DNA of 64,000 nucleotides from contig CAZEQC010000011.1 in NCBI GenBank assembly GCA_964514285.1, forward strand, positions 4,971 through 68,970, read 5' to 3'. The DNA is from SKLM01 sp964514285 (GTDB taxonomy: Bacteria > Chloroflexota > Anaerolineae > B4-G1). Position numbers and translations under genes: made by a program. The notes below the pieces were generated by a model, which made no database searches, was not told the origin of the DNA, and worked only from the letters and a program-made list of their open reading frames with translations. Positions 17,088-26,190 of the stretch are shown here, one piece after another. Position 1 is the first letter of the stretch. Every line of letters starts with the position of its first letter.

Positions 17088-19244
17088 TCACTCACCCGTT
17101 GGGCGAACCAGGCCCTCCACGTCAGCTTCCAAATCCATCAAGCTATCGTAGAGCACTTGGAGGACGTACTGAGCGTTGTGTATGTAGGCACCGGGATCCT
17201 TCGTGGCGTACTGGTAATTGTAAGCCGCCTTAAGGAGTCGCGGCGTCCACGTCGTATAGCGGTTGCCGTAGTTGGCTTCACCAGGATCAACCTCACCGTT
17301 TCCGTTCCCGTCGACGAAGAAGTAGGGGTAGGCGTGGCCGTCGTAGATAAGCGGCGTTCCGACCACCTCCTCGGCATAGGCCTGGATGGCGGGGTAGAGC
17401 AGCTGATGCATCGTCTCGATCTCGCCAGCGATACCCTCGCCTATGTCACCATCCCCGTCGAAGTCAACCTCCGTCTCTCGGATGGCACGTAGGCGGTTCT
17501 CGCCGCCAACACCATCGTGACAGACAGCGCAGGCCTCGGTGGTTACGTTCAGGCCATGCGGCTCGTGACACTCGACACACACATCGTGACTCTCTTCATG
17601 AGCGAATCTACCTACGTACGATTGACCTTCGTACTCGTAGGCTCCCTTGGCTTCGGTGCCGAACGCTGTGGCAGCCGCAGCGAAGTAATGAACATTGAGA
17701 AAACGCAAGCTTTCAGCAACGGCGTCCGGTTCTAATCCTGCCGTCGCTCTCCTCACGCTGACGGTAGATTCACGACCCTGGTGACATTGGAGGCAGACAT
17801 TGGACGCCGCCTCCTCCCCGAAGCTGACCGACTCACCACTGGGGAACGTCACGCTGGCTATAGCTGGCATGCTGTAGCCTGGAACGGCGTCGTGGCACGT
17901 CCGACACTCAAAGCCGTTGGCTATCGGCTCTGAGACATTGACGCCTTCTGCCAAGTAGGTCGGCAGGCCAGTGGCCGAGTGGCACTTGGCACACGAGCCC
18001 GGGACCACGCTGTCCTCGTCCCAGTGCCGGAAGGACTCGGATGAACCATCGAAGTGCCCGATGTCGGTACGGACGAGACCTTCGACTCTGTTCGCGTCGA
18101 GATCCTCGATGGCGTCGTAGAGCAGTTCGATGTGGTACTTGCCGCCATGAGCGTAGTTGCCAGGATCCTTGATGGACGTCTGATAGTTGTAGGCAGCCTT
18201 GAGGAGGCGTGGCGTCCAAGACACATAACGATTGCCGTAGTTGGCCTCTTCATCGTCGATCTCGCCGTTGCCGTTTTTATCATTGAAGAAGTAGGGGTAG
18301 GCGGCGCTATCGTAGACGATGGGCGCCCCGGCTACATCGATAGCATAGGTCTGGATGGCCTCAAGGAGGGTCTCCTGCAAACCCTCGATCTCGTAGTAAA
18401 CGCCTTCCTGAACGTCGCCGTCGCCGTCGTAATCCTCGGTGGAACCCTGCAGTCGAACGTCTCTGAGATCCTCCAAGCTGTCGGCACCAGGATGACATCC
18501 CGTACAGGTTTCCCACTCGATCTCCAGGGAGTGTGCATCGTGACACCCAAAGCAAGTGTCGAACGCTTCGACATGTGCGAACCTGGCATCGTACATCTTG
18601 CCTTCGTACTGGTAGCCACCCTGAGCGATTGTCCCGAGCCGGCTGGCGGCTGCTGCGTAGTAATGGATGTTGACGAACCCGAGGTCCTCGCTCACTGTGT
18701 CGGCATCGACCCCGGCCTCCTCGATGGCGCCGCTAACTGAGTCAGTGGAGGCACGGCCCTGATGACACTGATAGCAGCGAGCCTCAGCACCCAGCCCTGT
18801 CACCTCGACTCCGGACGGGAAAGTCACGCTGGTCATTGTCGTGGCAGCTTCGTTGTGGCAGACCATGCAGTTGATCACTGTATCGACAGCTGCAGCCTTG
18901 TCCACCACGCCGGCCTCGGTCCCGTCTATTCCAAGGAAGTCCTTGTATCCGGGAGCGCTATGACACTTGGCACAGCTCGTGGGTACCTCCGGTGGGTCCT
19001 CTTCGTCCCAGTGCCGGAAAGCCTCGGCGGCCTTGTCCGCGTGCCCCGAAGCGGCCCACAGGTCCTGAAAAGGAACCTCTGCCGCCGGTTCCGCAGCATC
19101 GGGAGTCGAGGGAGTGGGGCACTCAGGACATTCGGGGGTGGGAGGGCACGGGGTCGCAGTCGCGCCCCCACCGCAAGCGGTCAGAAAGAGACCTATGATC
19201 AGGAATGAACAGAGCGATGCCGGTTTTCCAAGGATTTCTCTCAT
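17088..19244 (-). CDS. Decaheme lipoprotein cytochrome made of two pentaheme/EF-hand units
   Basis: 718 residues. A lipoprotein signal peptide with lipobox (FLTACGGG) and a Pro/Cys-rich linker (PCPPTPECPECPTPSTP) come first. Two homologous units follow. Unit 1 (about 85-390) has CAKCH, CMVCH, CYQCH, CFGCH and CTGCH; unit 2 (about 400-715) has CAKCH, CRTCH, CLQCH, CVECH and CAVCH. After each heme set come two EF-hand-like calcium loops (DYDGDGDVQEG and DKNGNGEIDDEE; DFDGDGDIGEG and DGNGNGEVDPGE) and the shared phrase GNRY.(S/T)WTPRLLKAAYNYQ. An internal duplication is clear. A role in extracytoplasmic electron transfer is inferred. GAGGTG lies close to the ATG. Confidence 0.9.
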   Translation of the reverse strand: MREILGKPASLCSFLIIGLFLTACGGGATATPCPPTPECPECPTPSTPDAAEPAAEVPFQDLWAASGHADKAAEAFRHWDEEDPPEVPTSCAKCHSAPGYKDFLGIDGTEAGVVDKAAAVDTVINCMVCHNEAATTMTSVTFPSGVEVTGLGAEARCYQCHQGRASTDSVSGAIEEAGVDADTVSEDLGFVNIHYYAAAASRLGTIAQGGYQYEGKMYDARFAHVEAFDTCFGCHDAHSLEIEWETCTGCHPGADSLEDLRDVRLQGSTEDYDGDGDVQEGVYYEIEGLQETLLEAIQTYAIDVAGAPIVYDSAAYPYFFNDKNGNGEIDDEEANYGNRYVSWTPRLLKAAYNYQTSIKDPGNYAHGGKYHIELLYDAIEDLDANRVEGLVRTDIGHFDGSSESFRHWDEDSVVPGSCAKCHSATGLPTYLAEGVNVSEPIANGFECRTCHDAVPGYSMPAIASVTFPSGESVSFGEEAASNVCLQCHQGRESTVSVRRATAGLEPDAVAESLRFLNVHYFAAAATAFGTEAKGAYEYEGQSYVGRFAHEESHDVCVECHEPHGLNVTTEACAVCHDGVGGENRLRAIRETEVDFDGDGDIGEGIAGEIETMHQLLYPAIQAYAEEVVGTPLIYDGHAYPYFFVDGNGNGEVDPGEANYGNRYTTWTPRLLKAAYNYQYATKDPGAYIHNAQYVLQVLYDSLMDLEADVEGLVRPTGE

Positions 19245-19284
19245 CGCACCTCACTTTTACTCAGGTTGGCCGGCGCGGAAGAAG

Positions 19285-19321
19285 CTCCGCGCTGCGGAGT
19301 CCGCTCCGCCTCATGGAGCGG
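19285..19321 (-). other. Hairpins in the decaheme gene leader
   Basis: Two adjacent stem-loops upstream of the decaheme start: CTCCGC/GCGGAG (19285-19290 with 19294-19299) and CCGCTCC/GGAGCGG (19301-19307 with 19315-19321). They would lie in the 5' leader of the mRNA. No riboswitch family is recognised. Confidence 0.35.
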
Positions 19322-19340
19322 CTGACAAGCGCTACCTAAT

Positions 19341-19376
19341 CTAGTGTACCATGCTCTGCTCTAGTTTACCATGCTC
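19341..19376. repeat. 20-bp-phased direct repeats upstream of the decaheme gene
   Basis: Two 16-bp copies (19341-19356 and 19361-19376) differing at one base, with the form CTAGT(G/T)TACCATGCTC. The period is 20 bp, about two helical turns, which is what a regulator binding cooperatively to one DNA face would use. They lie about 100 bases upstream of the decaheme start, in the 324-base divergent gap shared with the ArsR-type gene. Confidence 0.5.
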
Positions 19377-19512
19377 AGCGCCATAGATGGTTTGTCTCTG
19401 GTTGGAGAACAGGTCGGGTTTGTTTCTGACATTCGTTTGGATGCTGCTATTCCTTGGCCGGCGCGCTGATCGATGAGCCTCGGACGGCAGAGCGACGCGA
19501 CGATCTCTCAGC

Positions 19513-19540
19513 TTGCCATTACAGAGATACGTGCTATGAT
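19513..19540 (+). promoter_or_regulatory. Promoter of the ArsR-type gene
   Basis: TTGCCA (19513-19518), a 16-bp spacer and TATGAT (19535-19540), with the ATG only 29 bases past the -10 box. The architecture matches the PadR gene promoter at 15227-15254. An AT-rich near-palindrome (GTATTCAAATATTT, about 19551-19564) lies just downstream and could be an operator. Confidence 0.55.
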
Positions 19541-19568
19541 CTAGGCCTGTAAGTATTCAAATATTTCG

Positions 19569-19952
19569 ATGGAATGGCATCAGCTTATGGAAACATCGCT
19601 TCAGCGAGAGATTCAACTGCTTCATGCCGAAATCTGTCAGGCCCTGGCGGATCCCAAACGCATTGCCCTGCTCTACACATTGGATAAGAAGCGTCAATGC
19701 GTCAAGGAATTGGCCGAGGCCCTCGACGTCCCTCAGCCGACCGTGTCCTATCATCTCAAAATCCTGCGAGAACGAGGCCTGGCAGCGGCAGAACCAGATG
19801 GTACGACGGTCTACTACTCGCTGACCGATCGGCGGATTATCGAGGCGCTAGACACGCTGCGCGCAATGCTGGCCGACAACCTGGCACGGCAAGCGAAGCT
19901 GATGCGGGGAGCACAGGAACCAGATCACTCAGATTCAGAAGAAGGGGGTTAG
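19569..19952 (+). CDS. ArsR-family winged-helix regulator
   Basis: 127 residues with the ArsR/SmtB fold: an N-terminal helix (EIQLLHAEICQALADPKRIALLYTL), the recognition helix segment VKELAEALDVPQPTVSYHLKILRERGL and a beta wing (EPDGTTVYYSLTD). The ArsR metal motif ELCVCDL is not intact (RQCVKEL); the only two Cys are about 23 and 44. It may therefore sense thiols, persulfide or redox state rather than arsenic; this is inference. Its stop is one base before the GTG of the FAD/Fe-S oxidoreductase, so the two are one operon, probably autoregulated. Confidence 0.88.
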   Translation: MEWHQLMETSLQREIQLLHAEICQALADPKRIALLYTLDKKRQCVKELAEALDVPQPTVSYHLKILRERGLAAAEPDGTTVYYSLTDRRIIEALDTLRAMLADNLARQAKLMRGAQEPDHSDSEEGG

Positions 19953-19953
19953 G

Positions 19954-22900
19954 GTGGGGCTTACAGCCGAACAAGTAGGCTGGCTACGCCAGCGATTTGG
20001 CCAGCGGGTTAGCACTGATTTGATGGAGCGGGAGATATACAGCCACGACGTCGGCGTTATGCCACCGCTAGTGAAGCCGTTGATTGGGAAAGCCGTTGCC
20101 GATGCCGTTGTCCAGCCACAGGATGAGGATGACGTGTTGGGTTTGGTGCGATGGGCGAACGAGACGCGTGTGCCGCTGATCCCGCGAGGGAAGGCGACCT
20201 CGGGCTACGGCGGCGTCTTGCCCGTTGAGGGCGGGGTAACCGTTGACTTCTGGCAGATGAGACGGCTCCTCAGCGTCGACGTGGAGGCATTGACGGTGAC
20301 GGTTGAGCCTGGCATCGTTTGGGAGGATTTAGCGGACGAGTTGGCAAAGGAAGACCTGGCCCTGCGTCTCTATCCATCCAGCGCGCCCTCTTCCACGGTT
20401 GGTGGATGGCTCGCGCAGGGCGGGTTTGGATACGGTAGCTTCGAATACGGCGCTTTTCCAGATAACGTCGTCTCGGCGCGCGTCGTGCTGCCAAGTGGAG
20501 AAGTGCAGACGTTTGAAGGGAACAACCTCGACTTGATCGCCGACGCTGAGGGGATCACGGGTATCATCACGGAGGTGACGCTCCGCCTACGCCCCGCGGA
20601 GCCGGAGCGGGTCATCGGAGCCCGCTTCGCCGAGCCCGATCAACTGGCGCAAGCGCTCCAGACCATCGTCGATCACGATCTGCCGCTCTGGTCGGTCAGC
20701 TTCATCAACCCCGAGATGGCTGCGATGAAGAACATGCGGCCGCCGAAGATGGAGCACGGAGAGCCAGTCGACGAGGCCCGTCCGGAGATTCCTGAGGGGT
20801 ACACTGCTGTCTTCGTTTTCGGGGCGTCTGGTGCAGATCAGGTCGAGGAAGCGCTGGCGACAATCGTAGACCGCAGCGGGGGGGAGTTGATCGACCGGTC
20901 CCTGGCGGAGCACGAGTGGGGCGAGCGGTTCTCCATTATGCACGTGAAGCGCCTAGGCCCCTCGCTCATTCCCACGGAAGTTGTGGTGCCGCTAGGAAGG
21001 CTCGGGCAAGCGCTGAGCGACATCGAGGGCAGCATCCGCCTCCCGTTGGTGATTGAGGGAATGGTGGCTAAAGGAGAGGATGATCCCGAGGTGGTGCTGC
21101 TGGGGTTCATTCCACACGATGAACGGAGTCTGGGGTACAACCTCGCCTTTGGGCTCTCCCTATCGGCCATCAAGCAGGCTAAGAAGCACGGTGGGCGGGT
21201 TTATGGGAGCGGTCTCTACTTCGCTCACGAAGCAGAGGCCATCTTGGGCGCAGAGAGGATCGAGAAGCTGAAGGCTTTCAAGAAGGAGATCGATCCAAAC
21301 AAGGTTATGAACCCTGGCAAGGTGCTGGGGAACGGCAGATTGCTGGGTTCGTTCATGCAGCTTGCTGGAGCCTTCGAACCGCTGGTCCGCAGCGTGGGCA
21401 ACCTAGCCAAGATGCCCGTTGGGGAGCGGATTGAGGGTGCCGGGCGACGGGGCGTGCCCGACGAGGTAGCCTGGTATGCTTACACGTGCGCTCAGTGCGG
21501 CTACTGTGTGGATCCCTGCGACCAGTTCTATGGACGGGGTTGGGAATCCGAATCGCCGAGGGCCAAATGGTTCTTCCTCAAGGAGTATATGGCTGGTCGA
21601 GCTGAGCTGACGCAGGCGTGGGTCGACAAGTTCATCGCCTGTACCACGTGTGAGCTCTGCAACGTCGAATGCCCGCTGGAGCTGCCCAATGAGCCGAGCT
21701 GGCTCACGATGCGAGGCGAGCTGATTCACGAGCGTGAGGAGCTCACTTTCCCACCCTTCGAGATTATGCGGGCCAGCTTGAGGAAGGAGCACAACATCTG
21801 GGGCTCCTACCGCAGCGATCGAGCGGACTGGGCCGAAGCGGGTCTCGACCAGCTGCCCGAGGAGGCCGAGATATGCTACTTCCCTGGGTGCACTGCCTCC
21901 TATGTGGAACAAGATATCGCTCAGTCGACCGCGTGCTTGATGCACAAGGCAGGAGTATCGTTCACGTACCTGGGCGAGGACGAGGCGTGCTGCGGCATCC
22001 CTATGCTCATGGCCGGCCTATGGGACACGTGGGAAGAGATTATGCGCCACAACATCGAGGCTATGAAGGAACGGGGTGTGAAGACCGTCGTCACCTCGTG
22101 CCCAGCCTGCTGGCTGGTTTGGAAGGAATACTACCCCCGGTGGGCCGAGAATCTGAACATCGACTACCCCTTCGAAGCCAAGCACTATTCGGAGGTCCTG
22201 GCCGAGCGGGTTCGAACCGGTGACCTGGTCTTCGACAAACCGGTTGACATGCGCGTGACATGGCACGATTCCTGCCACATGGGCCGCGCGGGTGGCATCT
22301 ACGAGCCGCCGCGGGAGCTGCTCCAGGCCATACCAGGCCTGGAGTTCGTGGAGATGGAGCACAACCGTGAGAAAGGTCATTGCTGCGGATCCGTGATGAG
22401 CCTGGTTGCCGATCCCCCGGCGGCTAGGCGGATCGGCGATGTGCGACTGCGCGAGGCGGACGACGTAGCGGCAGATGCGGTGGTCACCTCCTGTCCCTGC
22501 TGTGAAGTCCAGCTACGAGTGACGGCAGAGAAGACAGACCGCGATTTACCCATCGTTGACCTGGGCGCCATAGCGTGTGATGCAGCGGGGGTGCAGCATC
22601 CTGACTCCACGGCGTACGCACTGGAGATGTGGGCCACGTTTGAGGCCATGATCAACTTGCTCAATCCACAGCCTATGGCGGATCTTATGGTCGACATCCT
22701 CCCACAGATGGTGGATGCGATGCCCTACGGTATGGGGGGCATGATGCGCGCTATAGGTCAGATGCCCGGCGGTGGGACAGTCCTCAGGGCGATGAAACCT
22801 CTCTTTCCAACGCTCTTCCCGATGCTTATGCCGGCTATGATGCCGAAGGTGATGCCGGATATGCTGCAAGCCGTGGAAGAACGCGTCCCTATGCCGGAGC

Positions 22901-23025
22901 ATATGAGAGAACAGATGCCGGATCTGATGCCGATGTCGATGGAGAACCTGATGCCCAAGATGCTACCGGCGATCGTGCCCTTGATCAGCGACCCCTTGAT
23001 CACCTACCTACAAGAAGGTGCCTGA
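19954..23025 (+). CDS. FAD-linked oxidase fused to Fe-S/CCG (HdrD/GlpC-like) module with Met-rich tail
   Basis: 1023 residues. Residues about 30-240 are a PCMH-type FAD-binding domain (VPLIPRGKATSGYGGVLPVEGG; SSTVGGWLAQGGFGYGSFEYG), then a FAD-oxidase C domain to about 455. A two-cluster ferredoxin part follows (CAQCGYCVDPC near 512; CTTCELCNVEC near 563) and two CCG domains (CYFPGCTASY and ACCGIP; CHDSCHMGRAGG and GHCCGS), as in GlcD-GlcF or HdrD-like enzymes oxidising 2-hydroxy acids. The last 132 residues hold 25 Met, many in Met-Pro pairs (LMPAMMPKVMPDM); this tail has no equivalent in those enzymes that I know of. The substrate is unknown. GTG start, one base after the ArsR-type stop. 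Confidence 0.85.
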   Translation: MGLTAEQVGWLRQRFGQRVSTDLMEREIYSHDVGVMPPLVKPLIGKAVADAVVQPQDEDDVLGLVRWANETRVPLIPRGKATSGYGGVLPVEGGVTVDFWQMRRLLSVDVEALTVTVEPGIVWEDLADELAKEDLALRLYPSSAPSSTVGGWLAQGGFGYGSFEYGAFPDNVVSARVVLPSGEVQTFEGNNLDLIADAEGITGIITEVTLRLRPAEPERVIGARFAEPDQLAQALQTIVDHDLPLWSVSFINPEMAAMKNMRPPKMEHGEPVDEARPEIPEGYTAVFVFGASGADQVEEALATIVDRSGGELIDRSLAEHEWGERFSIMHVKRLGPSLIPTEVVVPLGRLGQALSDIEGSIRLPLVIEGMVAKGEDDPEVVLLGFIPHDERSLGYNLAFGLSLSAIKQAKKHGGRVYGSGLYFAHEAEAILGAERIEKLKAFKKEIDPNKVMNPGKVLGNGRLLGSFMQLAGAFEPLVRSVGNLAKMPVGERIEGAGRRGVPDEVAWYAYTCAQCGYCVDPCDQFYGRGWESESPRAKWFFLKEYMAGRAELTQAWVDKFIACTTCELCNVECPLELPNEPSWLTMRGELIHEREELTFPPFEIMRASLRKEHNIWGSYRSDRADWAEAGLDQLPEEAEICYFPGCTASYVEQDIAQSTACLMHKAGVSFTYLGEDEACCGIPMLMAGLWDTWEEIMRHNIEAMKERGVKTVVTSCPACWLVWKEYYPRWAENLNIDYPFEAKHYSEVLAERVRTGDLVFDKPVDMRVTWHDSCHMGRAGGIYEPPRELLQAIPGLEFVEMEHNREKGHCCGSVMSLVADPPAARRIGDVRLREADDVAADAVVTSCPCCEVQLRVTAEKTDRDLPIVDLGAIACDAAGVQHPDSTAYALEMWATFEAMINLLNPQPMADLMVDILPQMVDAMPYGMGGMMRAIGQMPGGGTVLRAMKPLFPTLFPMLMPAMMPKVMPDMLQAVEERVPMPEHMREQMPDLMPMSMENLMPKMLPAIVPLISDPLITYLQEGA

Positions 23026-23076
23026 TGATCTTTGACGGGTATCAGCTTCCCCTACGACACCTGAGGTGCAATTTCG

Positions 23077-23105
23077 TTGACAGCCCTCCTCAGGCGTGGT
23101 AGATT
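23077..23105 (+). promoter_or_regulatory. Promoter of the ccm cluster
   Basis: TTGACA (23077-23082), a 17-bp spacer and TAGATT (23100-23105), about 55 bases before the ccmE start. Confidence 0.65.
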
Positions 23106-23160
23106 TCTTCTGATTGTGGGAGTCTATGGCAATAGGACGATAGATTGAAGAGTATGACCA

Positions 23161-23646
23161 ATGACAGGTAAAATGAAGTATATCGTGGCAGGGTCGTTAA
23201 TCGTAGCCGCGGTTGTGTACCTGATCGTAACGAGCACCGGGAGCACGGCTCACTATTTCCTCACTATAGAGGAGATCCGGGCGATGGACCAGGAGGTCAC
23301 CGACCGCCGGTTCACGGTCTCGGGGGCCGTTCTGGGGGAGACCATCGATTATGACTCCTCGCAGCCGCGCCTCACCTTCACCATCGTGCAGGTGCCCGGT
23401 GATCCAAAAGAGGTACAACGGGCCGGGGGGTTGGCGAAGGTCCTTCACGACGCTGTGAACAACCCGGATGCGCCGCGGCTGACGGTGGTTTATGAGGACG
23501 TGAAGCCCGACCTGCTGCAGCACGAATCGCAGGCCATCATCCGCGGTCAGCTGGGGGAGGACGGTCGGTTCTACGCCGATGAACTACTCCTCAAGTGCCC
23601 GACTCGGTATGAGGAGGGCGTGCCCGGGCAATCTGAGGAGACCTGA
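23161..23646 (+). CDS. ccmE: Cytochrome c maturation heme chaperone CcmE, Cys-type
   Basis: 161 residues: an N-terminal membrane anchor (about 6-23), then the OB-fold domain (HYFLTIEEIRAM... RRFTVSGAVLGETIDYD). The usual heme-binding motif has His (HxxxY); here the same place reads KCPTRYEE, a CxxxY motif with Cys 146 and Tyr 150. This is the Cys variant known from archaea and some sulfate reducers (System I*), which holds heme covalently through Cys. It receives heme from CcmABCD and hands it to CcmF. The first gene of the cluster; its stop overlaps the ccmF start by one base. Confidence 0.9.
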   Translation: MTGKMKYIVAGSLIVAAVVYLIVTSTGSTAHYFLTIEEIRAMDQEVTDRRFTVSGAVLGETIDYDSSQPRLTFTIVQVPGDPKEVQRAGGLAKVLHDAVNNPDAPRLTVVYEDVKPDLLQHESQAIIRGQLGEDGRFYADELLLKCPTRYEEGVPGQSEET

Positions 23647-26180
23647 TGCTGGCAGATATTGGGACGATTCTGACAGGCCTGGGATTGGCCTCGGCTGTCT
23701 ACGCAACCCTCGCCGTCACCTGGTCTATTCATCGTGACGACCGACGCTGGTGGGAAAGCGGCCGGAACAGCGTCGTCGCCGCTGCTGGGCTTCTTGGGCT
23801 CGCAGTGGTCGCGCTGCTAGCCGCATTTCTCGGCGATCAATTTAGCATCGAGTACGTCGCCCAGCATTCGAGTCGCAGTCTTCCTCTCTACTTGAAAGCA
23901 TCGGCGGTCTGGGGAGGACAGGGTGGGTCGTTGCTGCTCTGGGCCTTCCTGCAAGCTCTGTTTGGTGCACTGGTCCTGGCACGGCCCTCAGAAGAGACTG
24001 AACCGCTTGTCCGTTGGGCCACGGTCTTCCTCAGCGTCATCACGTCTTTCTTCGCAGCCGTGACCCTGTTTCTCTCTAACCCGTTCAGCCTCTCTGCGGC
24101 GGTGCCAGCCGACGGGCAGGGGCTGAACCCTCTGCTACGCCATCCGGGGATGATCTTCCACCCACCGGCTATGTACCTGGGGTACGTGGGATTGGCCGTG
24201 CCATTCGCCCTGAGTCTGGCAGGCCTGATTGTGCGTCGGCCCAAGACGTGGGCAGCGGCCGCGCGCTCCTGGGCGCTCGCCGCCTGGTTGTTTCTGGGGC
24301 TGGGTCTTCTTCTGGGAATGCGCTGGGCCTACGACGTGCTGGGATGGGGCGGATACTGGGGATGGGACCCCGTGGAGAACGCGGGCTTGATGCCCTGGCT
24401 CACGGCGACAGCGATGCTCCACGCCCTGATAATGCAGGATCAGCGTCGAGGCTTCCGCTGGTGGTCGATGATCCTCACGATGATATCCTTCCTGCTGGTC
24501 CTCTTTGGGACCTTCACCACCAGAAGCGGGTTGATTCAATCCGTGCACGCTTTCGCTCGCTCTCCCCTGGGCCCCTACTTCCTGGCTGCTATGGGCGTGA
24601 CGCTGATGGGATCCCTGGCACTTCTTTACAGTCGGCGCCGGCTTCTAAGCGTGCCCAGCAGCTCGGACGACCTTCTCTCGCGGGAAGGGATGTTCACCTT
24701 GACGTTGATACTCTTTCTTACCATAACCGGGTCGGTTCTGATCGGCAGCGTCATGCCGACGCTCACCGAGGCATTGACCGACCAGCGGTTTGAGGCCGGA
24801 CCGGCCTGGTTCGACCGAGTCACTGGCCCCCAGTTTGGGGTGCTGGTGCTGGTTATGGGTGTCTGCCCGCTCTTGGGACGCGCCGCTAGCGCCATTCGGC
24901 GGCTGCGGCGTGACGGACTGCCCACGCTGGTTGGAGGCGTGCTTGTCACGCTTGCTGGGGCGCTGTGCGGATTCACACGCCCCTTCTCCCTAGTCGGGTT
25001 TGCCCTTGTAGGCCTGGCCGGTGGGACGGCCTTGGGAGAGATCGGTCGAGGCATCCACCGTCGAACGCAACGGGGTGAAGGCCTGTTTCAGGCCTCGTGG
25101 CGCGTGTTTGGTCGCAACCGGCGACGGTACGGCGGCTACCTAGTTCATCTCGGCGTAATCCTGATGGCGGTCGGTGTGATCGGAACACGGTTCTATCCAT
25201 TTGAGACCGAAGCCGTGCTGAGGTCAGGCCAATCGGTCGAGGTACAGGACTACACGTTGACCTTTGAAACCCTCGAGCGCGACGCTGACCAAGATCGTAG
25301 AACCTCCCAGGCCGTGCTCGCCGTCTATCGCAACGGTACCTATCTGCGGACGCTGCGTCCCAGTCTGGACGAGTATACGGCCCTCCATCAGACGGTGACC
25401 GTGCCAGCGGTGAGGACGGGCCTCCGGGAAGATCTCTATCTCGTGCTGGCCGGCTGGTCGGAGGACGGCTCACAGGTGACGCTGAAGGTGATGATCAACC
25501 CGCTGGCCTCATTCCTTTGGCTGGGCGGCTTGGTCTTTATGGTAGGTGGGGCCGTCGCTCTCTGGCCGGAGGCCAGAGCTGCAGACCTACCAGCGCTTGA
25601 GGCTCGACGGAGAAAAGCCTGGAGCACGGCTGGATTGGTCGTCGGACTGGCCCTACTCGCGGTTGCCGCGTGGGCTATGTGGGGAAGCACACAAGGGACG
25701 GCCGCGTCTGCCAATCTCTCTGGGCAGACCAGACGCACACCGGCGGCCCAATCGAGCGGGAGGCCGCGCGTCGGTCAGCCAGCTCCCGACATCAACGTCG
25801 ATCTGCTCGACGGCTCGACGTTCCGTCTGTCGGACCTGGACGGTCAGGTAGCGGTGATCAACTTCTGGTCGCCTGACTGCCAACCGTGCCGAGATGAACT
25901 CCCCGACCTGCAGGCGGTATGGGAGACCTACCGGACAAGAAACGTGGCCTTCATCGGCATAGGCCTGCCTACTATGGAGACGGAGATCCAAGAAGCGATT
26001 TCCGAATTCGATTTGACCTACCCTATGGCCCTGGACACAGTCGCCCCCATTGAGTACGGTATCACGGGCGTGCCCGAGACGTTCTTGGTGGAGCCGGGGG
26101 GCGATGTCGCCTACGTCCACATCGGGCCGGTAAGCGCGGAGCGACTCCAAGAAGATCTTGACACCTTGTTGGCCGAGTGA
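23646..26180 (+). CDS. ccmF: CcmF heme lyase fused to a C-terminal thioredoxin (TlpA/CcmG-like) domain
   Basis: 844 residues. The N-terminal 650 residues are a polytopic CcmF: many membrane segments and the tryptophan-rich WWD signature (GWGGYWGWDPVENAGLMPWLTATAMLHAL region), which presents heme to apocytochrome. After a membrane segment near residues 655-680 comes a thioredoxin domain (about 700-844: VGQPAPDINVDLLDG... VINFWSPDCQPCRDELPDL), with active-site CQPC near 748 and a cis-Pro in GVPETFLVE. That part would keep the CXXCH thiols reduced, the job of CcmG/CcmH elsewhere. Neither CcmH nor a separate CcmG is present, so the fusion supplies the function. Followed closely by a zinc-ribbon gene. 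Confidence 0.92.
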   Translation: MLADIGTILTGLGLASAVYATLAVTWSIHRDDRRWWESGRNSVVAAAGLLGLAVVALLAAFLGDQFSIEYVAQHSSRSLPLYLKASAVWGGQGGSLLLWAFLQALFGALVLARPSEETEPLVRWATVFLSVITSFFAAVTLFLSNPFSLSAAVPADGQGLNPLLRHPGMIFHPPAMYLGYVGLAVPFALSLAGLIVRRPKTWAAAARSWALAAWLFLGLGLLLGMRWAYDVLGWGGYWGWDPVENAGLMPWLTATAMLHALIMQDQRRGFRWWSMILTMISFLLVLFGTFTTRSGLIQSVHAFARSPLGPYFLAAMGVTLMGSLALLYSRRRLLSVPSSSDDLLSREGMFTLTLILFLTITGSVLIGSVMPTLTEALTDQRFEAGPAWFDRVTGPQFGVLVLVMGVCPLLGRAASAIRRLRRDGLPTLVGGVLVTLAGALCGFTRPFSLVGFALVGLAGGTALGEIGRGIHRRTQRGEGLFQASWRVFGRNRRRYGGYLVHLGVILMAVGVIGTRFYPFETEAVLRSGQSVEVQDYTLTFETLERDADQDRRTSQAVLAVYRNGTYLRTLRPSLDEYTALHQTVTVPAVRTGLREDLYLVLAGWSEDGSQVTLKVMINPLASFLWLGGLVFMVGGAVALWPEARAADLPALEARRRKAWSTAGLVVGLALLAVAAWAMWGSTQGTAASANLSGQTRRTPAAQSSGRPRVGQPAPDINVDLLDGSTFRLSDLDGQVAVINFWSPDCQPCRDELPDLQAVWETYRTRNVAFIGIGLPTMETEIQEAISEFDLTYPMALDTVAPIEYGITGVPETFLVEPGGDVAYVHIGPVSAERLQEDLDTLLAE

Positions 26181-26190
26181 GGATTTGATC

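Noticed and set aside
19569..19952. Arsenic-resistance regulator
   Set aside because: It is of the ArsR family, but the metal-binding ELCVCDL motif is not intact and no arsenic genes are near.
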